Shown: positions 34,361-40,553 of the stretch, piece after piece
Layout: each line of letters opens with the position of its first letter
Position numbering within the stretch: position 1 is the first letter of the stretch
NCBI RefSeq assembly: GCF_003610535.1
Contig: NZ_RAPN01000001.1
Span: 558,001 to 622,000 of the forward strand
Length of the DNA: 64,000 bases
Source: Mangrovibacterium diazotrophicum
GTDB taxonomy: Bacteria > Bacteroidota > Bacteroidia > Bacteroidales > Prolixibacteraceae
Direction of reading: 5' to 3'
The notes under the pieces: generated by a model
Told to the model about the DNA's origin: nothing
The model's database searches: none
The model's input: the letters and a program-made list of their open reading frames with translations, nothing else
Translations under genes and position numbers: made by a program

Positions 34361-34492
34361 GCCAACGGCTCGTGTATGGTGACGTAAGGGATTGCGGGCT
34401 TCAAACCTATCAAGTTACCATCCAAAATTGACGCGGGTGATACCGCTCGAAAACCTCTGAAACCCTTATGCACTATACACATTGTTATCGGC
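34361..34492 (-). repeat. attC-like imperfect palindrome S2
   Basis: The plus-strand arms GCCAACGGCTCGTGTATGG (34361-34379) and CACTATACACATTGTTATCGGC (34471-34492, split here by position) pair over about 30 bases, continued by GTAAGGG/CCCTTAT. The interior on the minus strand holds AACTTGATAGGT. The minus-strand 5' core is GCCGATAAC and provides the stop codon TAA of the gene at 34485-35861. The minus-strand 3' end is CCGTTGGC, 15 bases before the next start codon. Confidence 0.6.
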
Positions 34493-35861
34493 TTTTTTTC
34501 ATCTTCGTATTAATTTTCAACAATAAAATATCGTTGTCATTTTCTGTTTCAAGTGCTAAATTTGATGAGAAAATTATCCTTTTTGAGAATCTCCCCAAAC
34601 CAACAAGTTTATTATCAATTTGAGAGTATCTCATTTCCCAAATTTCTGTCATTCCCTCACCAGGCAACATGAATGCTTTATTTATTTTCCCTCTTTTATT
34701 TATTTTAGCAATAAATCCTTTTCCCTCTTGTAATGTATTTTCAAGCAAGTATTTTCCTATTTTAATATCATCGTAAAAATACCCTGCCAAGTAACAATTT
34801 CCTTTAGAGTCTATTGTTACAGATTGACCTAAATTACTACCTGTTGATTTGAATTTTTTAAACCAAACCAATTTAGAGTCACTTGAATATTTTATCAAAT
34901 ATGCATTTGAATGGCAATTAGGTTCAGGTAAGATGATTTTCCCTTCCACATATATTGAATCAATAAAATCTCCTGTTACATATATATTATCTAAATTATC
35001 AATTGCCATATCCCACACTCTATCAAAATGTCCACCTCCAAAAGATTTAATCCAAATTAACTTACCACTTTTACTGAATTTTGATACGAAAACATCATCA
35101 TATTCATTTGCTACAATAGTTTTATCGTCAATCGTAATTTGATTTCGAATTTCTCCAGATAATACTATTTCTCCCTTACTATCTATCAAGACAGCTGAAG
35201 GACTATCATCATCATTTCCTCCAATATTTCTAGTCCAGAGGAAATCTCCATCTTTATTAAGTTTTGTTAAGAAAATATCTACCTGTCCATTTGATGTAAG
35301 TAAATTATCATCGAAATCTATGTTTTCAAAACGCCCAGAAAAAACAATATTATTTTCTTTATCAGTTGTTAACGTTTGGCTATCTGCAAAACTTTTATCT
35401 TGATATAATTTGTGCCATAATAAATCTCCATTTGTATTATATTTAACTAAAAAGATTCCACCTCCTCGATTATTTTCATATTCAATATTTTCAATAATTG
35501 TGGTTAGTCCAGCACCTCCTGTTAAAACAATATTATCTTCATTATCGACAACTACACAGTTTCCTGTTTGTCCCCATTTACCTCCTATAGTTTTAACCCA
35601 AAGAAAATTACCATCTTTATCTGATTTTGCTAAATAGCAATCACTATCAAAGGAAGATGATACAACAATATCCTTCCCAAAATTAGCTGTCCCTGAAAAA
35701 TTACCAGTAGAGTAAATATTTCCTTTGCTATCAATAGCAACTGAAAATCCATTATCCCCTCTTTGGGTATCTCCCGCTTGCTTTATCCAATCAATTTGTG
35801 CCCAAATGGGACTAAATTGGATAGAACAAAATATGGTTAATATGTATACTATGTTTTTCAT
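34485..35861 (-). CDS. Secreted SBBP-repeat beta-propeller protein, in cassette-like unit
   Basis: The 458-residue protein has a signal peptide (QFSPIWAQ) and about six to seven repeats of the SBBP type, such as VAIDSKGNIYSTGNFSGTAN, VVVDNEDNIVLTGG and MAIDNLDNIYVTGDFIDS, each with a W-x-K element (LLWHKLYQD, LIWIKSFGG, LVWFKKFKS). This predicts a beta-propeller outside the cell or in the periplasm. No C-terminal type IX sorting domain is present. It is the most AT-rich gene in the window, and its stop codon is supplied by site S2 while it starts 10 bases after site S1. These point to transfer as a single-gene unit. Confidence 0.75.
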   Translation of the reverse strand: MKNIVYILTIFCSIQFSPIWAQIDWIKQAGDTQRGDNGFSVAIDSKGNIYSTGNFSGTANFGKDIVVSSSFDSDCYLAKSDKDGNFLWVKTIGGKWGQTGNCVVVDNEDNIVLTGGAGLTTIIENIEYENNRGGGIFLVKYNTNGDLLWHKLYQDKSFADSQTLTTDKENNIVFSGRFENIDFDDNLLTSNGQVDIFLTKLNKDGDFLWTRNIGGNDDDSPSAVLIDSKGEIVLSGEIRNQITIDDKTIVANEYDDVFVSKFSKSGKLIWIKSFGGGHFDRVWDMAIDNLDNIYVTGDFIDSIYVEGKIILPEPNCHSNAYLIKYSSDSKLVWFKKFKSTGSNLGQSVTIDSKGNCYLAGYFYDDIKIGKYLLENTLQEGKGFIAKINKRGKINKAFMLPGEGMTEIWEMRYSQIDNKLVGLGRFSKRIIFSSNLALETENDNDILLLKINTKMKKSR

Positions 35862-35870
35862 TTTTAAATT

Positions 35871-36068
35871 GCCGATAACGTTGAGTATAAGAAACGTAAG
35901 TGATTTCGAAGTACTTACCTATCAAGTTGCACCGAGCCAAATTTGCGTTTTGACACAAATTTAAAATATTTAATAAACCCGTCAAATCGCAGATTTGGCG
36001 GAGCTGATTAAATGCTCGAAAGTCCCGTAAACTACTGAGCCACTTATGTTTTTTATACATTGTTGTGC
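35871..36068 (-). repeat. attC-like imperfect palindrome S1
   Basis: The plus-strand left arm GCCGATAACG...AAACGTAAGTG (35871-35902) pairs with the right arm CACTTATG...TTGTTGTGC (36041-36068). Read on the minus strand, the site begins GCACAAC within the end of the gene at 36053-36514 and ends CGTTATCGGC, 10 bases before the next ATG. AACTTGATAGGT lies inside, as in S2. Its 3' end GTTATCGGC is the exact reverse complement of the 5' core of S2, as expected for the two ends of one integron cassette. Confidence 0.6.
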
Positions 36069-36514
36069 AAAGTTTTTATTTCATCAATGTCCTTTTTTAT
36101 CTTGTCAAGTTCAATGATTTCGTCCTCAATCTGCACTTTACTTGTCGTCTTTTTCCAATACGGAAATAACCAAGTCATTGCTGTACCGATGTTATAAATT
36201 TCATTGTCCGCAAGAAGTAAGTCTGTCCGATGTTTATATGAAAAATCTCCCTTGTAAAATTTCGTGATTTGTTTCTTGCACGTCAAAAGGTTGAAAAAAA
36301 GGTCTACAACTTCGCTTAAATCATCATATTTTGGGTCGCAATGAATATGGGTCAATCCGTATCCGACTGTCAATTCACGACTGTCAGACATAATCCAAAT
36401 GCCAGTGTCACCAATAGAAATATGGTTTTCTTCCTCAATTTCAGTCAGCTCATTTGGAAAAAGTCGAATCAATAATTCTTTTATCTTTTCAAATATCTTT
36501 TCGTGTTTTTCCAT
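36053..36514 (-). CDS. Hypothetical soluble protein in cassette-like unit
   Basis: The 153-residue protein (MEKHEKIFEKIKELLIRLFP) has no signal peptide or membrane segment. It reads as alpha/beta (ENHISIGDTGIWIMSDSREL; THIHCDPKYDDLSEVVDLFF) with a charged helical end, like small immunity or accessory proteins, but I do not recognise a family. The stop codon falls inside palindrome S1 (ending HNNV). Upstream lies a 118-base tRNA-like structure and then another cassette-like boundary at 36884-36890. Confidence 0.65.
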   Translation of the reverse strand: MEKHEKIFEKIKELLIRLFPNELTEIEEENHISIGDTGIWIMSDSRELTVGYGLTHIHCDPKYDDLSEVVDLFFNLLTCKKQITKFYKGDFSYKHRTDLLLADNEIYNIGTAMTWLFPYWKKTTSKVQIEDEIIELDKIKKDIDEIKTLHNNV

Positions 36515-36551
36515 TCTGCTGTTTTACTTATTTAATTTTCATTTTATTTTC

Positions 36552-36669
36552 TGGCGTGAAGCGGGGGACTCGAACCCCCATAACCCTCAATCCTAAAAAG
36601 TCAGTTTAATTCCAGTTATATTCTAATCCGAAGCTTTGGCTCCATTCTTCACACGAGGGTTGCTTCACG
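36552..36669 (-). other. tRNA-like structured element of 118 bases
   Basis: On the minus strand the element starts CGTGAAGC (36669-36662) and ends GCTTCACG then CCA (36562-36552), an 8-bp acceptor-like stem with an encoded CCA. Directly inside is a second stem, AACCCTC (36661-36655) with GAGGGTT (36588-36582). The 3' part has a perfect T-arm: GGGGG, loop TTCGAGT, CCCCC (36579-36563). Between the inner stem halves lies a 66-base loop in place of the D and anticodon arms, and no normal anticodon arm can be drawn. It could be a degenerate tRNA, a tRNA-derived attachment site, or a novel small RNA. It does not match tmRNA in length. Confidence 0.45.
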
Positions 36670-36883
36670 AATAGTCATTTTCAATTTTTCCATAATTTCA
36701 GATTTTATTAATTCAACAATCAGAATTCCAATCGTTAAGAACAGAATCTTACTTAGGTCAAAAAGATAACTGGTCATAAATTCAACTTTTTCACTTAGGC
36801 TCTTATATTTTTTTCATATTTCTATCATTTGCTTTTTGTTGCTATCTGCATTTTCGAATGTTAGCAGGCTCTCTTTAAATTTT

Positions 36884-37136
36884 GCACAACGTCTGTATAT
36901 ATCCCCCTGTATTATATATCGCTTATAGCGACACTGTACAAAAGCCACGCCAATTGGGCGTTTCAGCGGCTTTTTCGGTCATTTCAATTGCCGCGCTCTT
37001 GCAAATAATGGATTGATTCATCGGGATAACAGGGCTTGGTTGTTGTTTTATTTTTTCGATTTTCAATTTAGCATATTCTAACTAAACATATACAAAACAA
37101 GCCACGAATTTATTAACAAAAGTTCAACCGTTGTGC
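36884..37136 (-). repeat. Possible attC-like site S0
   Basis: GCACAAC (36884-36890) and GTTGTGC (37130-37136) are inverted ends about 250 bases apart. Read on the minus strand the site ends GTTGTGCAAA, and TTTGCACAAC, its reverse complement, occurs at the start of S1. This fits a cassette running from 36890 to 36062 that contains the 36053-36514 gene. Arms other than the ends pair poorly. The region contains a 78-base AT-rich repeat shared with 39602-39678. Confidence 0.35.
37051..37128 (+). repeat. AT-rich repeat, copy 1
   Basis: A stretch containing TTTAGCATATTCTAACTAAA and ending AACAAAAGTTCAAC is nearly repeated at 39602-39678 in the same orientation. The shared part is about 78 bases with most differences in the third quarter. 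Confidence 0.7.
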
Positions 37137-37377
37137 ACACAGCCAACTGGCTGCCAGTCTAAAAGTCCTCTTTCGTGCACACGAATCCATTAGTTGGCTT
37201 ATACCGTGACTATTTTGTTACGCGCTCCCTGCGCGTGGTCTCCACAACCGCACAATCATATCGTGTGCCGATACACAATACCGCGAGAAAGGAATCGTAT
37301 GATTGCAGTTTTTTTAATACATCGACGAAAAGGTGAAGATGTTTTGCCAACTACCAGCGCTAATGTCCGACGACAAC
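37137..37377. other. Region before the first GC-rich block
   Basis: No gene is supported here. The stretch holds short inverted words such as GTGCACAC (37133-37140) and CGTGCACACG (near 37171) and a TTAGTTGGC motif, which may be remnants of further palindromic sites. Confidence 0.4.
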
Positions 37378-38162
37378 CGAAATACTCCACCAAAGCCGTT
37401 GCGCGGACAAAATCGATTCATATCCTTTTTACCCGGGGCGTTACCCCGGGCTATTGCTTCACAGCCCTTCAGGCTGAACTCGCGACTGGCAGCCCCAACG
37501 GGGCATAAGCAATAGCCCCGTGCATCGCACGGGGTAGGAATATCGAAAAACGAGGATCGTCCGCGATCGGTGTAATACATCGCATTTTGATATTGCGGAC
37601 GAAAAGGCGTATAGGCGAATCTGCTGCATTAAGACTATGAACTCGCTCGAAGCGCACGACTGCACGCAGTCCCGATGAATCGGGATGAACGAAAACACGG
37701 AAGTGCGACGCGTAAGCGTCAGGCATGGAGTGTTGATAGTGAACGGTGCGTAGCAATTGCCTCGGGCAGTCTTGATCTTTTGGTTCGTTTTGTATTAAGA
37801 CAAAATGAACAGCCCGTCCGGCTGGAGGACATTTAAAAGGGGCAACGATGAGACTACCAACTTTGCAAAAATTCCACATTAATGTTTTTTGTTGTCTTCA
37901 GGCCAGACAGGCCGATACTTTTCCAATCAATGAAAAGTATCCAAAAATCTTGTCAAAACGAACCCTCGCCCGCCCGTCTGGCTGCGTTAGCCGGACAGGG
38001 GCGTTTTGACGGCCTGCGCACCGCTTCGAAAAACATTTGACAAATTGTCCGACAACAACCCAATCACTTCCCCTAGCCGGTACGCGGACAAAATCGATTC
38101 ATATCCTTTTTACCCGGGGCGTTACCCCGGGCTATTGCTTCACAGCCCTTCAGGCTGAACTC
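37378..38162 (+). repeat. Long GC-rich direct repeat, copy A
   Basis: This block of about 785 bases is nearly the same as 39695-40450. It contains two multi-hairpin elements (R1, R2) and a central part with many short palindromes, such as TCCCGATGAATCGGGA and GACGCGTAAGCGTC. It differs from copy B mainly by about 27 extra bases (around 37973-37999). The frames that read through it are made of hairpin sequence and show no real protein features. Confidence 0.8.
37431..37535 (+). repeat. Multi-hairpin REP-like element R1
   Basis: The element reads CCCGGGG-CGTTA-CCCCGGG, then GGGCTATTGCTT whose complement AAGCAATAGCCC comes 50 bases later. Enclosed are AGCC...GGCT and GCCCC-AAC-GGGGC hairpins, and the end is CCCCGTG...CACGGGG. 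The whole can fold as a cloverleaf-like structure. Near-identical elements occur at 38112 and 39748, and a truncated one at 40402. Confidence 0.75.
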
Positions 38163-38217
38163 GCGACTGGCAAGCCCCAACGGGGCATGAGCAACAGCCC
38201 CATGCATCGCACGGGGT
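38112..38217 (+). repeat. Multi-hairpin REP-like element R2
   Basis: This is the second element of copy A, with slight changes in the outer stem (GAGCAACAGCCCC in place of AAGCAATAGCCCC). The preceding bases AAATCGATTCATATCC match those before R1, not those before R3 and R4. Confidence 0.75.
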
Positions 38218-38430
38218 AGGAATATCGGAAAAACGAGGGTCGTTCGCGATCGGTGTTCTGCATCGCGTTATGATATTGCGGACGAAAAGGTAAAGGTATT
38301 TTTCCTCGATTCCTCCGCTACCGCGCGACCATATAATGTGGCGATGCACGATACCACGCGAAAGGAATTACGCGTTTACAGGGTTAGTGTGCCAACACAA
38401 TTTTTCCGTATTGGTATTTCATTTAAACCC
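38218..38430. other. Region after element R2
   Basis: About 210 bases with part of the long repeat's tail (GTCGTTCGCGATCGGTG, related to the GTCCGCGATCGGTG after R1) and then unique sequence up to the stop of the next minus-strand gene. No gene or clear terminator is visible. Confidence 0.4.
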
Positions 38431-39051
38431 TCAAGTTGTTCTCCATTTGTACCAATTCGTTAGAATCTTCTTCCAGGATACCAGGTCTCCACAACAATTC
38501 TGCAAGGGTTTGTCATCGGTTAAACTGTAAGAAAAACCAGCGCAGTTATCAATCATACCACCTAAAAGGAATAGTACATGCTTATGTTCCTCGGGAACAC
38601 AGACAACGGTTAAAATTGAACCTTCAGATTTTAGCATCTCGTTTGCTTCATCAACTGAGATCTGATCTGTCAACAAATTATTGGCGATAATCTCCAATTT
38701 CTCGCGATTGTTATAGACATAGATTCTTTCTCTCAGTCCATTTACGCCCCAGATAATCGGCAACACCGACACGTAAAAAATAATTCCTGTCAGGATTGTC
38801 AGTATCTTTCCTTTTAATCCTTTTGCTGCAACCAGATATACTATAAATCCAATTAGTCCGACAATTCCTCCAAGCAGAAAAAGGATTAGCATGACAAATG
38901 GGTTACTTTGCCCCAATTTTGCAGAAAATGCTACAATCAAGATTAAAAGTCCGGGCGAGAAAAACAAGATTTTGCCAATCAGGGCGGCTATTGATCCATC
39001 TGGTTCCAGGATCTCCTGTTCGCTTTCTCTATTTTCTTTACCTGTATACAT
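38431..39051 (-). CDS. Hypothetical membrane protein between GC-rich repeats
   Basis: The start at MYTGKENRESEQ gives 206 residues. Three membrane segments are predicted at about 23-45, 50-73 and 81-103, followed by a soluble C-terminal half (EKLEIIANNLLTDQISVDEA; VPEEHKHVLFLLGGM). I do not recognise a family. The gene and its neighbour at 39062 form a pair of small membrane proteins flanked by the long direct repeats, and only 10 bases separate them. Confidence 0.65.
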   Translation of the reverse strand: MYTGKENRESEQEILEPDGSIAALIGKILFFSPGLLILIVAFSAKLGQSNPFVMLILFLLGGIVGLIGFIVYLVAAKGLKGKILTILTGIIFYVSVLPIIWGVNGLRERIYVYNNREKLEIIANNLLTDQISVDEANEMLKSEGSILTVVCVPEEHKHVLFLLGGMIDNCAGFSYSLTDDKPLQNCCGDLVSWKKILTNWYKWRTT

Positions 39052-39061
39052 GATCATTTAT

Positions 39062-39520
39062 TTAGCGACTATTAAACTTGATATCGAACCGTTGATTTAA
39101 AAGCATCAATTCCTGGTTCTTTGAATAGTTCAAGCGAATGCGCCGGTTGTCAACAAAGTCGATCACAAGCTGTTTGCGCCATTCCTGCATCTTCAGCTTT
39201 TCGATATCTTTCTTATCGAATTTCTCCGTCACAATTTTATCCACCAGGTTATAGTAAGTAAATGTTAAGGAGGATTCCTTATCGTCCCACGCGAGATCAA
39301 TGAGCTGATAGATGTCGGCGTAACTGAATATCATTAACGCTTGAATAACAACAATCCAGATCAAAATAGCCCACGAAAAATCATAGCGCAGGTATGCAAC
39401 AAGGCAATAAACAGCAACCGCAATGGCACACGATACAAGTGCCTTCAGATAGGTCTTCTTATTATACGTTCTAACCAAGGCTAAATCCCGGGTATATTCT
39501 GACTCAATTTTATTGTGCAT
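39062..39520 (-). CDS. Hypothetical membrane protein, 152 residues
   Basis: The protein has two membrane segments (about 27-44 and 50-68), after a short charged start (NKIESEYTRDLALVRTYNKK). The second half is soluble and reads like a PH-like or YcxB-like domain (LTFTYYNLVDKIVTEKFDKK; LKMQEWRKQLVIDFVDNR), a layout known from small membrane proteins with two helices and a C-terminal beta domain. It is upstream of the gene at 38431-39051, and the two are probably co-transcribed. Confidence 0.65.
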   Translation of the reverse strand: MHNKIESEYTRDLALVRTYNKKTYLKALVSCAIAVAVYCLVAYLRYDFSWAILIWIVVIQALMIFSYADIYQLIDLAWDDKESSLTFTYYNLVDKIVTEKFDKKDIEKLKMQEWRKQLVIDFVDNRRIRLNYSKNQELMLLNQRFDIKFNSR

Positions 39521-39601
39521 CCGATTTGCATTAGTGAAGGCGTGATTAGTGGCAACGTTCTGTCCGGTCAGCGAGCACGATAACCAAGGCCATTCGTTCT
39601 A

Positions 39602-39678
39602 TTTTTCGACTTTCAATTTAGCATATTCTAACTAAACATATACAAAAGGCTATGTTTACTTATCAACAAAAGTTCAAC
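39602..39678 (+). repeat. AT-rich repeat, copy 2
   Basis: This is the partner of 37051-37128 (TTTAGCATATTCTAACTAAA and ACAAAAGTTCAAC). It sits between the start of the gene at 39520 and copy B of the GC-rich block, in the same relative order as copy 1, but with only 16 bases instead of about 250 before the block. Confidence 0.7.
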
Positions 39679-39747
39679 ATGATCCGATGACTATCGAAAC
39701 ACTCCTCCCTGGCCCGGTGCGCGGACAAATTCCAATCTCATCTTTTT

Positions 39748-39852
39748 ACCCGGGGCGTTACCCCGGGCTATTGCTTCACAGCCCTTCAGGCTGAACTCGA
39801 GACTGGCAAGCCCCAACGGGGCATAAGCAATAGCCCCGTGCATCGCACGGGG
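39748..39852 (+). repeat. Multi-hairpin REP-like element R3
   Basis: This element is almost identical to R1 at 37431-37535 over the complete length. It is preceded by AATTCCAATCTCATCT, a flank it shares with R4. Confidence 0.75.
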
Positions 39853-40401
39853 TGGAAATATCGAAAAAAGAGGATCGTCCGCGATCGGTGTAATACATCG
39901 CATTATGATTTTGCGGACGAAAAGGCGTATAGGCGAATCTGCTGCATTAAGACTATGAACTCGCTCGAAGCGCACGACTGCACGAAGTCCCGATGAATCG
40001 GGATGAACGAAAACACGGAAGTGCGACGCGTAAGCGTCAGGCATGGAGTGTTGACAGTGAACGGTGCGTAGCAATTGCCTCGGGCAGTCTTGATCTTTTG
40101 GTTCGTTTTGTATTAAGACAAAATGAACAGCCCGTCCGGCTGGAGGACATTTAAATGGGGCAACTATGAGACTACCAACTTTGCAAAAATACCATATTAA
40201 TGTTCTTTGTTGTCTTCAGGCCAGACAGGCCGATACTTTTCCAATCAATGAAAAGTATCCAAAAATCTTGTCAAAACGAACCCTCGCCCGGGCGTTTTGA
40301 CGGCCTGCGCACCGCTTCGAAAAACATTTGACAAATTGTCCGACAACAACCCAATCACTTCCCCTAGCCGGTACGCGGACAAATTCCAATCTCATCTTTT
40401 T

Positions 40402-40450
40402 ACCCGGGGCGTTACCCCGGGCTATTGCTTCACTGCCCTTCAGGCTGAAC
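40402..40450 (+). repeat. Truncated REP-like element R4
   Basis: Only the first half of the element is present (CCCGGGG-CGTTA-CCCCGGG, GGGCTATTGCTT, then CCCTTCAGGCTGAAC). The sequence then changes abruptly to unrelated DNA at about 40451, near the terminator of the amidohydrolase gene. Confidence 0.7.
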
Positions 40451-40493
40451 ATACGACCGGCTTCTTCAGCATCTCTGCGGTACTGTTTTTCAA

Positions 40494-40533
40494 AAACAAA
40501 AAGGGATGCCACCTCTAAAAAATGACATCCCTT
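40494..40533 (-). terminator. Terminator of the amidohydrolase gene
   Basis: AAGGGATG (40501-40508) pairs with CATCCCTT (40526-40533). Read on the minus strand the stem ends in TTTTTGTTTTT. It lies 20 bases after the stop at 40554. Confidence 0.75.
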
Positions 40534-40553
40534 CCCTTGTCAATCGACAAGAT

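Larger units (their letters stand above)
39695..40450 (+). repeat. Long GC-rich direct repeat, copy B
   Basis: This is the second copy of the block at 37378-38162, in the same orientation, with scattered single-base differences and a missing segment of about 27 bases near 40287. The copies lie about 1.5 kb apart and enclose the two small membrane-protein genes. Its last element (R4) is cut short. Confidence 0.8.

Noticed and set aside
36552-36669. tmRNA gene
   Set aside because: Although a tRNA-like 3' end is present, 118 bases is far too short for a tmRNA and no tag-coding frame or D-loop pattern is found.
37469-37879. Open frames on the minus strand through the GC-rich repeats (also at 39691-40074)
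   Set aside because: The translations consist of hairpin and repeat sequence shared between copies, with no signal, domain or start context; they look like repeat artefacts.
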